Assembly: GCA_029204225.1 (NCBI GenBank)
Contig: CM055095.1
Location: 29,470,414 to 29,534,413 of the forward strand
DNA length: 64,000 nt
Source of the DNA: Diphasiastrum complanatum
Lineage: Eukaryota > Streptophyta > Lycopodiopsida > Lycopodiales > Lycopodiaceae
Direction: 5' to 3'
In this document: positions 34,340 to 45,659 of the stretch, one piece after another
Layout: each line of letters starts with the position of its first letter
How positions within the stretch are numbered: position 1 is the stretch's first letter
Program-made: the position numbers and the translations under genes
The notes under the pieces: model-generated
Database searches by the model: none
Seen by the model: only the letters and a program-made list of their open reading frames with translations
Told to the model about the DNA's origin: nothing

Positions 34340-34973
34340 TGTCAGAAATTGTGAACTCTTGCAACTTTGTCGCAAAGGTGATGAAGCGAAACGAAACGAA
34401 GGGTGAACATACCCTGAAGATCGAAAGAAAAGTATTTGAGATTTGGCCTGACGATCGGGTGACAAAACACACTAGAGGAAGACACGAAACGAAAGAAAAC
34501 AATTCGCGCTGCCAACTGGCAGCTTGACGAGTGTGGTGTATTGTACTTCACGCTCAGTTGAAAGAAACAACGATAACAGAGAATAACTAATTAGCTGATT
34601 AGCATTAACTTGTCTTGTAATTCTCTGATAAACTTTCTTGTAAACTCCACACAATGGAGATAAATACACATTTAGATTAACACGAAAGATAGGATGAAGT
34701 GAGGACAATAGAGAGAATGAAAAGAATAGAAGAGAGTAGAGTTGTGCATGAAAGTCTGTCAATGAGCTAAACACAACAATTGAGGTGAGTGTCAGGCCGC
34801 CAACGAGCAAAACACTGAACAACTTACTGAAAATACAAAAACATAAAATATAGCTGCTCTCTTCTCCACCTCATCATTCGCGTCGTATTCTTGATTGATT
34901 CTATCATGATCTATGATCTGTAGTCGCTTGCTTAGGATCCAGAAAAGATAAAATTTCGCACAAAATTTCTACA
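34340..34973 (+). mobile_element. 3' LTR of copia D
   Basis: Starts TGTCAGAAATTGTGAAC after AAGAGGGAG and ends CAAAATTTCTACA, 634 bp. Beyond it (34974) lies the internal leader of minus-strand element E. Confidence 0.85.
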
Positions 34974-35126
34974 GATGGTGCAAATCTTCGATTGTATGCT
35001 TCTTATAGACGCCATCATTGTGAACTATGTTTTTCATCTTGTTTCTGGCTCCTTGTTCTGAATGTATGATCTCATGGATTTGATAGCTCTTGTCAAGCCC
35101 CAATTAGTTAGGAAGCTCTGATACCA
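34974..35126 (-). mobile_element. copia E gag start and primer binding site
   Basis: The minus strand carries a PBS (TGGTATCAGAGCTTCC, 35111-35126) next to an LTR end CTCAACA, then a leader and a frame containing MKNIVHNDGVYKKHTIEDLH. The sequence is cut at 34973/34974 by the 3' LTR of copia D, which fits insertion of D into E. The rest of E gag, protease and integrase N-terminus is not found on the other side. Confidence 0.65.
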
Positions 35127-35127
35127 C

Positions 35128-36115
35128 TGTTGAGTTAATAGATACATGAAATGAAACTGAAGCGGATTCTCGTTCGTGTTCGCACTCTTTGAACCTCTTT
35201 GCTCTTATGCAATTGATATGTATCTCAGCACGAAACAATCAGGTTCGTTGGACCCAGATAGAATTCAATTCTGACTGGTAGCTACTGCTTGCTAGATCAG
35301 ATCTACAATCTTCCAGAGTGTAGACAGACACTGTTGACCTACGTTTTAAATTTGTTTAAACATTCAACAAGAATGACCCAGTGTGCGGAATAAAGATAAA
35401 TAGTTGAACATGTACAGAAAATGATCAGACATCAAAACATTCGATATCATTCAAGATAAAAATAAGCATGTGCATAATAGCTACTATATTATCCATGATA
35501 TTTACTAGAGCGTTGTGTGACAAACCCACCTAGCGCATCGACGCAGAAAATACTATGTCTCTCACAAACTATATCAGACAGTCTCAGTCCAAACTCTTGG
35601 ACATCGGTTGGCAGTTCTATGCCTAGCTCACATTGGTGTTCAACCAATTTTGATGTTCATGTGTTTGATCTGTTTATATGGATAGAGAGAAAAAGGTTTA
35701 AGTTAATCAGTGATTACAAGAACGGCTGGTTAAGCACGTTTTAACGACACTCAGATTGTCATCGCCATTGTCTATGGAGGTGGTACTCCTCCTGGTAATT
35801 TGTTTGATCTTCTTTGTACTTGGAGCATGAAGATCTGTCATCTTTCGGTCTTCGGGTGTTTCGAGCTCCTTCGGCCTTCGAACTTTGGATCTTCGTCTTT
35901 GAGTCTTCGTTCGTTTGACCTTTGTGTCTTTCTTCGTTGAAACTGTTATGTAGCGGTTATGGTATGGGGCGGTTTCTGCCTGTGGGTAGTTCCTTTGTAT
36001 TTCTGCAGATACAAAGACTTGTTGGTCCTTTCCGTGCATTTCTACACACATGAACTCAAAAGCTATCAAAGCTTTGTGGCTAGAAACATTAAATTTTTTC
36101 AGCCTTAAAGATTAA
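35128..36115 (-). mobile_element. 5' LTR of copia E
   Basis: The minus-strand LTR ends ...ATTAACTCAACA at 35128 and extends to about 36115, where CACTA transposase coding resumes. It includes a CTTCGG-rich segment (GTCTTCGGGTGTTTCGAG, CTTCGAACTTTGGATCTTCG, 35855-35910). The outer TG end is not fixed. Confidence 0.5.
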
Positions 36116-36153
36116 GAAATAAGTACACAAATATATGAAGCCCAAATATATGA

Positions 36154-36227
36154 TGTACTTTTATGGCATGGGGACATTGGCGAACTTTTATGTACTTTTA
36201 TGGCATGGGGACATTGACGAACAAGTC
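36154..36227. repeat. 37-bp tandem duplication
   Basis: TGTACTTTTATGGCATGGGG starts at 36154 and again at 36191, with GACATTGRCGAAC following both times. It lies inside the CACTA coding remnant and breaks its frame. Confidence 0.8.
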
Positions 36228-36648
36228 CATTATGTAGAGGGTGATCGGGTGGAAAGTATCGAGTGTGGCCCTCATAAACCATCTTACATAGATGTTGTAA
36301 ATGACGTAATGTTCAAATCGAAATAAAATTTGTGAATACACACGAGATTTAATGTAAAAATCTAATAGAAACAATATCTTACCAAAACACTCTCCATATC
36401 CAAGAAAGTCATGCATCGTCCACATCAAAATCTCCTTCACCACAAAATCTCTTTGTTTGTGTGGTCTTGAAATATCAATCACTTGAACTCCTTCAACAAA
36501 ATCTTTAGCTCATCTATCAAGGGAGCCATATACACATCCATATTTTTTGCCTTGTATTCTTTTTGGGATAAGAAGGGCAAGCATTAGGTTCTCCTTCTTG
36601 ATACTCAGCCAAGGAGGAATGTTGTAATTCATGAGGACAACAGGCCAA

Positions 36649-36703
36649 GTGGACCATGATGTGGGGTGCAATCCAAATGGATGCACTCCACATCATGGTC
36701 CAC
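36649..36703. repeat. 55-bp near-perfect palindrome
   Basis: The left arm GTGGACCATGATGTGGGGTG (36649-36668, extending to 36670) and right arm (36682-36703) are reverse complements over 22 bp with one mismatch. Pairing extends inward through TCCA/TGGA with one extra A. It is located inside the CACTA transposase between LAWKHV and PFGLH. Confidence 0.85.
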
Positions 36704-37485
36704 GCCAACTTGCATTCACATGCTTCCATGCTAGACAATTAGCAGGGATATTCATAGTATCATCGGAGGAATGATTGCTCGAATGCCATGTCATAAGCTA
36801 TGCTATGGACTTGCACTTGAACATATGATGTATCATGGGTATAATGGAAAAATGCATTACCACTTTGGCGGGTATGGTGTCTCCTTGTAGATCTTGTCTA
36901 TAACGGTGTTCCCCACAGTGTGGACACATGCTTACCTCCTCAAACTCGTCTCGATATAGAATGCAATCATTGGAACATGCATGAATACTTTTGTAATCCT
37001 TGTTGATTATCGACTGGCAACATTTTCTTGGCTTCTCGTCAACACATAGCCATGGTGTTATTTGGAGGCAATATTTTTCTGAACAAACTGTCACAAAATA
37101 TTCTTGTAGTTAGTTATAGTTTTGTACAACACATGAAATACAAAACGAAATTTGAATTTTATATATCAAAAGGCAAGCTCACCAAAATAACTCCACATGA
37201 CACTCGCATCTGACCACCCGTATTTAGTTTGCAAGTTTAGAAGTAATAGGCAAACTCGGTTTGTGAAGAATGCATCCATCATGTCATCCATGCCACCTTC
37301 ATGATCATGCATTGAAAATGGCATACCCTCGTGCACACTGTCTCCTCGAGACATATCTTGGTGCAAGTCCATATGTACACATGGAGACAATGGTGGCGCT
37401 TGTGCACTTCCACGTCTAAATCTTGTTGATTGCATGGCAACGTCTGGTTAAATTCTACGATGGTCATGTGAATGTGAGTCATCAT

Positions 37486-40400
37486 CCTATAAAAGGAAGT
37501 GCAACAATGGTAAAAAACAATAAAAAAAATCTCCTCTAATCATGAGGATTGCCAAAAACATATCAGATAAATGTGTAATAACGAGCAATATTAATATTGT
37601 AAACATCAAATGCAATGAAAGCCTGATACATAGACTCTCTCTCAATCTGCCCATACATGCAAACACGTGACATGGTAATACGCTGCTCTCATCGTAATGT
37701 ATATTTGCATCGTGTACATGGGCATACTATTCTCTAGTTAAGCCAAGCCTTTGATCCAATCTATGATGGTCTAGTCTCATCTAAAAAAGAATAATGTATA
37801 CTCGCTATTTGTATCGGTCCACCTTCTCAAATATAAAACGAGATGATCATAAACAAATTAGAGAGCAACAAATGATGAACAATTTGAATACACCTATATT
37901 ACTTACAAGGTTGTACATTTTACTTGCTAGGATCTTGTTTTAATGTTATCAGTTGATTCATTAGTATATACCACATAACCCGAAAACATCATTTCGTTGG
38001 CTTGTACTTCGATCCTATGTCCTAGAATTGAATCCTAAACCATAAACTCCAAACCCAAACCATACTATTTTTGGTAAATAGAATTTATATCTCAAAATTT
38101 CTATTTATTGAATTATGATATTACCCTTTAAGAAAAATATTTTTAACCAGTTGGTATCTCCCTTCACTAGATACTAGTCTGCAACTCGTTCACCTCCTTT
38201 TATTGATACCCACCTGGTACTAAAATTTTTAGAAAATGACAATACCCTAAGCCGACAAGTATCAAAAATTTCGATGCCCACCCCACATTGGCTTGTACAG
38301 GACACGACATGCATATAGGGGGAACTTCAATACATTTGAAGAATCAAGCAATTTTAAAATTACTATTCTGTATGCCACTCTTCATACCTCCAAAGCCAAA
38401 AATTAATGTTGGGAAATACTCATGAGCATGGAATAACCCTCACAAATTTAAGCTTGTGAACTCACTATTTTGTCAATTGATGATTTTTAGAGAGCATTGC
38501 AAACCTCAGAATAATACTCAATTTGATAGTTTTTTTTAATAGGGTTATACCGAGGGATGTTCCGACAATGTAAAATACACTCACAAATTTCGAAATCATT
38601 GTCCCTTCCCACGACCTTTGAAAAAATGATGAATGGTAGGAACGATGTGTCTGTCTTCTTGTCTCCTCATTTTGATTCCTTTGGATTTGCCTTGATGCTT
38701 GCTCTCGATCTTTATGCTCTCATCCCTTCTTAATCTTGCTATGCTTCTTTGATTTGTCTTATTGTTTGCTCTCCCTCTTGCTCTTGTCTCTCTTCCTCTT
38801 GCTTTTGTTCCTCCTTCTCTTGCTCTTCTTCCTCCTCTTGTTCTTTATTCTCTTGCTCTTTTCTTTTTTGAAATCAAATGGTTGCACTAAAATCAGTTTG
38901 GAAGATTTGAAGTTTCGTGTTAATTAGCTAATTTGAGATTTTTCTAGCAATAAACTAAAGGACACTCAATGCAATGCTTTAAAAGCTTAAAGGGCTGCTT
39001 TGCATTTTGAGTTTTGTTGGCTTAAGCACAAAAATCAAAATGTCGATTCAAAGAAGAAAAGATTTAATGAAATAGTTGATGTTGAAGATGTTTTTATTGG
39101 CAACACTTTCTCTTTGATAGCTTGCATGTTTCTCTAGGTACTTCAACAAATGATAGGTATTCTCATGAGTACTAATTGTGCTATTCATCTAGCTAACTTT
39201 TATCTGTTATCTTAAGATACTTGAATCATTTTGTTGTTCCTATATTATAGTCACTATTTCACATTTTCACTCACCTAGCACTTGAATCATTTTGTAGTTC
39301 CTATATTATAGTCACTATTTCAAAAATGGACATAACTTCTTAATGCATGCATATATTTGGATTTCTTTTGTTCCCACAAGTTTATTATTACATACAATAC
39401 CTAAATTGATTCCAAATACTCAACATCAAATGAGGGGCCAATGATGGATTGTTTAACTCTAGAATATAATTAAATATTAGGGTTTTGATCGACCACCACC
39501 CCACCCCCCCCCCCTCCAAGTAACACCAGATGAAGCTAAGAGTTAGATCAACACCTTAAAGCATTCAACACGCAATGTGGTAGTATCCTAGTCATTTACC
39601 AACTACTAGCATTGCTAAGAGGCAAGCCAGACTAGTAACAAGGTATATAATGAGTGCACTGCCAGATTAGTTCATGGCACAACCCTAGTAGTTGAAATGA
39701 CTAGCTAGTGTTGGAAGACAAGAGGCATCCACTAACCCATGTAGGTTCAATAACCTAATGAGACGACTTGGTTTGGGAAAAATTTTCATGTTTTAATCCT
39801 CTTCTTATTGTAGGCCCATAGTAAAGTTGCATGTTTTGCTTCTCTAAACTAGGGTTTCCATCGAAAACTCTTGCAAATAGTCCTTAATCCTCCAAGGTTG
39901 TTTTAGTAGATTGTGTCAAGATATCCCTAATGCATGTTCGATTATAAGCGAAAAAAACGGGAGAGGGGAGTGCAGACAGACAGATGTGAGAAAGATAGCT
40001 GCAAAAGCACAATGAAAATAGGTCTCAAGCAACTGCGCTGAATGTATAAACACACTGGAGAGGAAGTGGTTGAGATCATTGTCGAAATTAGCTACATCTT
40101 TTAGCATGAAGCTCGAAAATATCTTTACAACATATGCACGTCTCAATTTAGATCACTAAGGAATTGCAGCAACGTGGAAATGCCCTGAGGATCCACTTAC
40201 ATGTGAACGTTTTACTGATATTACCGTCTCTTTTCTCTGATTAAGGCTTCGACGCCATTAAACAGTGGAAAGTCTCACTAGTGGAACTTTAGGAAAAACT
40301 AGTCTGAAGCTTAATTAGGGTAATCCTTTTCATTGCACAATGTGATTTGATTTTCTGCTTTCATGAAATAGAGCTCTTGATTCTCTAGAGGTCTTGCACA

Positions 40401-40679
40401 GCTTTAGGACCAACAAATCACACAACTTAGAAGTCTAGTAGCTTCTTGGTATGGTTGCATTGGCTATTCTCCATATATGTTAAGTCCATATAATAATAAT
40501 ATATATTGATTCAACTCTCTCCCGGCTTGCAAAACTCAAAAATGTAATAGCTCCTTGGTATGCGTTAGTAGGCCATAATCCATAATCGTTAAGCCTATAG
40601 TAATTCAACTATTTTGTTGTTTTTTAAGGTTTGCATCCTTTGAGTGCCGACTGCAAAGTTTTTGTTGGTTTTTCGTCGT
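37486..40679. other. long stretch without recognisable gene
   Basis: AT-rich intergenic sequence. Noted items: a polypyrimidine tract at 38747-38875 (CTCTTGCTCTTCTTCCTCC type), a C-run CCACCCCCCCCCC near 39497-39510, and a 61-bp tandem duplication at about 39221-39325 (CTTGAATCATTTTGTWGTTC twice). The 5' end of the CACTA element should lie here, but no terminal CACTA inverted repeat could be matched. Confidence 0.45.
38747..38875 (+). repeat. polypyrimidine tract
   Basis: About 130 bp almost entirely C and T with TTGCTCTT/CCTCTTG units. The plus-strand frame through it is a Leu/Phe-rich artefact. Confidence 0.7.
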
Positions 40680-41230
40680 CGTTTGGAGAAGGACTAGCGC
40701 CCATATTTAGCCAGTTCATCGTTCGTTTTTCAGCAATTTCCAACGCCCATTCTTGCCCAACTTTAGCATCCATTCCTAGCTTGTTTTGACAGGATTTTAG
40801 TGGTTGGTTGGCACCTATATTGGCTTCATCATCTTCAGCTTTTCACCTATCTTGTTGGCACTATCGTTGGACGAAAGATCGGCAACCACCCATGTACTTT
40901 GCTTGCTTTTTCACTTTCCTTGCACACTTTTTGCAGTCCCTTTTTATCATTTGTCATCATCGATTTGCTGCCATTTCCAGCACCCATCTCCTGCTATTTC
41001 TAGCGCCCATTTTCACCTACTTTTTGCACCCATTTGTTGTCATTTTTGGCGCATATATACTGGTCTTTCCAACGCCCTATTCCCTACTCATTTTTTCCAT
41101 TTTGCTTTCCCAAAAACCCAACATTTTTGCCTCTTTTCCAACGCCTTCTTACCTCTTCACTTTTGCCCATTTTTTGTCCAATTTTTTAGCCTATTTCCAG
41201 CCCTTTGTTTAGCCCCTTATTTGGCTATCC
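40680..41230. repeat. degenerate GCCCAT-centred repeat
   Basis: The phrase (A/C)RCGCCCAT or CACCCAT followed by TTT-rich spacer recurs at 25-45 bp intervals (for example 40700, 40743, 40980, 41003, 41030, 41155). Three overlapping plus-strand frames of 67-154 codons are open because of the composition, not because of coding. The array ends at the LTR at 41234. Confidence 0.5.
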
Positions 41231-41233
41231 TAG

Positions 41234-41704
41234 TGTTACAGCCATATTCAGCTAAGGACATGGAATAGTCCTAATATGGTAGACCGGCCCTCTAGTGTTT
41301 GAGATTATTGGTCACGCCGAGATTTTATTCCACATCGAGGCCTGTTTGTGACTAATAACCTTGAGAGGACCCAGACACTCTAGTTGAGACATATGGAGTA
41401 GTGCATGTATGATTTAGGCAGGAGGAATGCATGAAGAGCTGTGACCTATTTATAGTTTACCTGCATGGGGATTGCATGGGTTCATGCACAGGACTCTACT
41501 CTCTTTATATTGAGGTAGGGATTATCTCGTCGACGACTTTGGTCTAGGTTACCAGATGAGCTCTTCTCCTCTTGTTATCACATGGCATGGCTTGGGGACT
41601 AGATCCAGGAGGGATCTAGGTTTGGTTGGGTGGTTTTGCTCCATAGTCTCCCTTGTTGTGTTTTCCTATCCTCATCTTAAGGATTTTTCCTAGTGGTCTT
41701 TACA
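41234..41704 (+). mobile_element. LTR of element F (family X, uninterrupted copy)
   Basis: 471 bp, starts TGTTACAGCCATATTCAG, ends CTTTACA. It is the same family as the LTR at 10303-11111 and provides the empty-site version of the TRIM insertion: ATTCCACATCGAGGCCTG here against ATTCCACTCCAA [TRIM] TCCAAGGCCTG there. It is followed by PBS TTGGTATCAGAGCC at 41705. Confidence 0.8.
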
Positions 41705-41705
41705 T

Positions 41706-41719
41706 TGGTATCAGAGCCA
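41706..41719 (+). other. primer binding site of element F
   Basis: TGGTATCAGAGCCA one base after the LTR end. Confidence 0.75.
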
Positions 41720-41739
41720 TGCGGTTTTGGATGGGATGG

Positions 41740-42217
41740 AGACAAGTTCTACTCACTTGTTTACTCCTGAAAACTTCGCGGAAAAAAAAAAACAGCCCCT
41801 GAAGTGGTCATGTCGTGGATTGATCGGTGGAACTCGTATTTTTTCATGCATGATTCTTTCGAGAGAACAAGATCAACTTGGTTGTCATGTATATGCAAGG
41901 TAAAGCTTTTACCTGGTGGCAGGACTTGAGGGATAAGCCAAAAGCACCTAAGATTTGGGAAGATTTTTGTAAGGCCTTCAAGGTGGCCTTCTTTTCTATC
42001 TTGGATGACTTCGACTTTTATCGTCAATATGCGACAATGCAGATTGGAACCGACCCCTTGATCAATACTTGCAAGAATTTCAAGAGGTATATTCTCATTT
42101 TGCTACTAGAATAGATCTTCTTTTGGTGAAATGACATTTTATTCTAGGTTTTCCTAGAGATTATCAGCTAAAGGTTAGGAGGAACCAACCTCTTACCCTC
42201 GATGATGCGATTCGCTT
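41740..42217 (+). pseudogene. element F gag fragment
   Basis: Plus strand: MYMQGKAFTWWQDLRD, PKIWEDFCKAFKVAFF and YATMQIGTDPL, then in shifted frames FPRDYQLKVRR and NQPLTLDDAIRF. This is a gypsy Retrotrans_gag core with the WW signature. It passes directly into LTR sequence at about 42218, so everything between gag and the 3' LTR has been deleted. Confidence 0.7.
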
Positions 42218-42285
42218 CTCTCTATATACTGAGGTAGGGATTATTCCGTTGACGACTTTGGTCTAGGTTACCAGATGAGCTTTCT
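42218..42285 (+). mobile_element. 3' LTR remnant of element F
   Basis: CTCTATATACTGAGGTAGGG and the following GACGACTTTGGTCTAGG match 41500-41566 of the 5' LTR. Only an internal piece of the LTR is present: its left part was lost in the gag-LTR deletion and its right part is cut by the next LTR. Confidence 0.75.
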
Positions 42286-43474
42286 TGTTGGGAATGACTG
42301 AGACACGCAGGGTGGTCTGATAGGCCGTAGCGGAAGAAGGCCGTCATCCCAACAAAGAAAAATTTGATAAACAGTATGAAAACTGATAATTTAAGGATCT
42401 TGGATAACTTAGAGAACAAAATGATATAGGATGAACGCCAATATAGGTGTCGCAGACAACCATAAAGAGAGAATGCGAAACGATTAGCCGTGCATTTCTC
42501 TGATACTGACATTTTGAACATAAAGAAATGTGAAAAAATTAGGCGTCTATGACAACCATACATTTCTTCATTACTGAAGTACTTGTGATAGTAACGAAAA
42601 GAAGAATGAGAGTTAATAAACATTCAACACAAATGCAATGAGATAGAACAATAGTGATTCTATATATTCAATGTTGTAATAACAACTATTAGATCACAAG
42701 ACAAGCACGCTGATAAGCATGTGATCCTACTTACATAAACAGACCAATTGCTATAGTTCTAAATATTTTTACCCTCTCTATATGATCTCTAACTATGAGG
42801 AGTCAGATATTGTGAAGACTAGTTTTGGTCATTTTTATCTATATCATGGATTCTGACTTATCTTTTCTAGATCTCTCATTTTCTTATATAGCTATTGGAT
42901 GATCTTATGTTATTCTACTTATAGAATTTAAAGATCATTAACAATTCCAGACTAGATCCGTAGATCAATTATTGGCGGAGCATGAAGACGTAGACAACCG
43001 CAATCTCCTTTGCATGTAACCACAGGAGTGTGATATTGCGGTGCAGTTGTAACCGTATGTAGACCGCAAGCGTTGACTTGGAAATTTTCTTCGATCAGTT
43101 TTCTTCATAAGCTGCCGTCGTATGTTGACCGCAAGCGCGGTGCCTTGGGAGGTTGGCGGTTTCTTGCGGTATCCGATGTAACTCTGCAATATATCGCATT
43201 CCTCGCATTCTTCGAAAATATGTTGCATTTCTCGGGTGCCCAAAATGGCTCAAAATCCCGAGTAGAACACCTTTGTCGCATTTGTTGCAAAAACCTTTTG
43301 TGCTCAGAATGCTTGAAATGTTAAGTAGAAGACTTTGTCAGGTTTTGAATATTGCAAGTAAAAATACGAACTGTGTGACAATAAGTTCATTTCTGCAGAT
43401 TGCTTCCAGAGAGTGATTTATATGAGTGAATTGGAGGGTAGTTAGGATGAGTAGGAGTAAGATTAACTCCAATA
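42286..43474 (-). mobile_element. LTR H (minus orientation)
   Basis: The minus-strand start is TATTGGAGTTAATC (TG mutated to TA) at 43474 after a purine tract, and the end is ...GTCATTCCCAACA at 42286, about 1.19 kb. The last 69 bp form a hairpin: TGTTGGGAATGAC (42286-42298) with GTCATCCCAACA (42343-42354). The internal part contains TTGCGGTNNNCGATGTAA-like phrases and two copies of GTATGT(A/T)GACCGCAAGCG (43053, 43117). Whether it is a solo LTR is not known. A minus-strand frame just outside (43687-43463, starts MVNKGALLGRWRVSGSV) is unrecognised. Confidence 0.45.
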
Positions 43475-43689
43475 CTTCTTTGGTTGTTTTTGTGCCATTT
43501 CGGTGATTTTTGGAAGATAGACTAAGCTGGGGTGACGATGAACGTCCTCTAGCTCAGGTTTTGTCTTGCTCGCATGGATCATCTTGAGAGTCATATCGAT
43601 CGTGTCCTTTGATATCATTTTGCCTCGAGGGGATACCACACTGCCAGAGACCCTCCATCGTCCTAGCAAAGCCCCTTTATTCACCATAC

Positions 43690-44940
43690 CAATTAGTTCG
43701 ACTACTACCTCTCTCTCTATATCTTCAGGAGGTGCTTTTGGTAGTACGTTTGGTCAGTCTTCATATGGTGGCAGTCTTTTTGGCTCTCCTTATGGATCTC
43801 CTGTACCACCAACTGGATTTTCCTCAGTACCATTGGGTTTACCCTCCCCTACTTTTCTCGGAAGTCATGAGCCACATTTTGCTCATGATTTTCGTGATCA
43901 CATCCATCTTACCACTTATTCTGACTTGTCTAAATGAGAATATTTTGGAGAATCAGTTCACTAAATTAGAAACCTATTTTCTTATGTATCCCAAGACTAA
44001 AACCCAAAAGGTCCAATTGGTTGCATTACATTTAGATAGTCGAGCTCAGACTTGGTGGCGTGTTTACCATTCCGAGCCTGCTTGCGAGGGGTTGCATATA
44101 TGCCCTACCTTTCACCATGACCTTCGTATCGCTATGATTGATCCCCAGTGGCTAGTTTGCCAGCGTGATCTGTTTCGCAGCCTTACCCATACTAGTGAGT
44201 TGACTGTTTATATTGACCAGTTTACTGAGCTTTCTTACCTTTATGATGATCTCCAACATATTGAGCTTATTTCGTGCTTTATTGTTAGTTTTCTAAATTA
44301 AAAACCTATTTTCTTATGTATCCCAAGATTGAAATCCAAAAGGTCCAGTTGGCTGCATTACATTTAGATGGTTGAGCTCAAACTTGGTGGTGTGTTTACC
44401 GTTCTGAGCCTACTCGCAAGGGTTGCATATATGGCCTTTGTCATGACCTTCTTGTGGCTATGACTAACCCCCAATGGATAGTTTGCCTGTGTGATCTATT
44501 TCGTAGCCTTACCCATACTGGTGAGTTGACTGCTTATATTGACCAGTTTATTGAGCTTTCTTACCTTTCTGGTGATCTCCACTCTACTGAGCTTGATTCA
44601 ATTCTTTATTGCTGATCTTTGAGGTTCTTTACGATATGATGTGCCAATTTTCCGGCCTCTTACTCTCTTTTATGCTATTTCCTTGGCCACTAACTTGCAG
44701 CATAAGTACCCTGAGTTATCCACTTCCTCTTGTTTTTCTCACCCTCGTTTAGGGGTGCCTACTATTTTGGCTACTTGTTCTAGCCCGGCTTCCACTATTG
44801 TCGTTCCTGCTTGCCCTCCTGCATCCCGCTCCACCTTTATTCATCGCTATTCAGCCACAGAGTTCACTGAGATTCATTAGAAGCGTATTTGTTGTCGTTG
44901 TAAGAGCCTGTACCACATGGCCCGCGACTGTCGTCAGACT
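43690..44940 (+). pseudogene. gypsy element G gag with duplicated capsid
   Basis: The N-terminal part is Gly/Ser/Pro-rich (SSYGGSLFGSPYGSPVPPTG). After a shift: NQFTKLETYFLMYPKTKTQK, VALHLDSRAQTWWRVYHSE and YIDQFTELSYLYDDL, a typical gag capsid. The same block returns in a second copy (44293-44625). A canonical CX2CX4HX4C zinc knuckle CCRCKSLYHMARDC lies at about 44890-44930. Multiple stops make it inactive. Protease and RT follow in order. Confidence 0.75.
43961..44625 (+). repeat. 332-bp tandem duplication of the gag capsid
   Basis: CTAAATTAGAAACCTATTTT at 43961 returns as CTAAATTAAAAACCTATTTT at 44293. The two units stay alignable to about 44600 with roughly one difference per ten bases. 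The second unit has its own stop (GATGGTTGAGCTCA where the first has GATAGTCGAGCTCA). Confidence 0.85.
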
Positions 44941-45089
44941 CCTGGCCCTACTACAACTATTTTTTTTATCATGAGGCCATTACTCCTGATGATTTTGACA
45001 TTTACATCCAAATTCTTGATACTCCTGACCCACCCCCTGTTGATGTGCCGGTTGACCTGCTTCTTGCTCCTATTGCTGCCATGCGCAGC

Positions 45090-45500
45090 TTGCTTATGCT
45101 ACTTGGGTTGGGCATCCTGGTCATTGTTCTATTCGGTTACGTGTTCGCATCTTGGGACGAGAATATATTTCTTTGGTAGATACAAGCAGTATACATTCAT
45201 TTATTAGCAGTTACATTTCCACCAAGATTCGTGCTACACATGTTCCTGCTTCCCAACCTCTCATTGTTGAGGTTGCTAGCTCCCATTCCTTTCTTAGTTC
45301 TCAAATGTTTCAGGGCTTGGATTATCGCATTGGTGACTTTTTTGGTTAGGTAGATTTCTACATCATTCATCTGGAGCACTATGACATTATTTTTTGTGCA
45401 GACTGGTTCTCCTCACTTGGTTCTATTGTTGTGGATCTATCTCAACACACTTTCCTTTACTCATGCTGGTCAGCATCATTCACTTGCTAGTATTAATTCC
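45090..45500 (+). pseudogene. gypsy element G aspartic protease
   Basis: Plus strand: ISLVDTSSIHSFISSYIS, where the family has ALIDSGATHSFIS, so D is kept and SG is TS. Then YDIIFCADWFSSLGSIVVDL, equivalent to DVILGMDWL. It lies between the gag zinc knuckle and RT of the same element. Stops occur after IGDFFG. Confidence 0.65.
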
Positions 45501-45659
45501 CAAGGTGACTATTAGTTGGTTGTTAGGAAGCAGTTTATGCGTAGCCTGCCAAAGGCTCGGGGTGCATTTCTTCTTTCCATTCAAAGTGTTGCTGCTTCCC
45601 TTTTTATGACTTATTGCATAGGTATTCTATTGTCTTTTCAAAACCTACGACTCTGCTAC

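Larger units (their letters stand above)
36118..37485 (-). pseudogene. CACTA (En/Spm) TNP2 transposase N-terminal part
   Basis: Minus-strand motifs in the canonical Transposase_21 order: LNLQTKYGWSDASV, then CVDEKPRKCCQSI, SIHACSNDCILYRDEFEEV with CPHCGEHRY (the zinc-binding Cys/His set), IPAKVVMHFSIIPMIHHMF, NCLAWKHV, PFGLHPTSWSTWPVVLMNYN with IPPWL, LMLALLIP, MDVYMAPLIDELK, KEILMWTMHDFLGYGE, and CKMVYEGHTRYFPPDHP. Several frameshifts and stops separate the blocks, and a 55-bp palindrome replaces the residues expected before NPFG. Coding stops at about 36118 where copia E begins. The C-terminal part is at 29640-31112. Confidence 0.85.

Noticed and set aside
40804-41268. 154-codon Phe/Leu/Pro-rich frame as a membrane protein
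   Set aside because: All three plus-strand phases are open over the GCCCAT-rich array, so openness is compositional.
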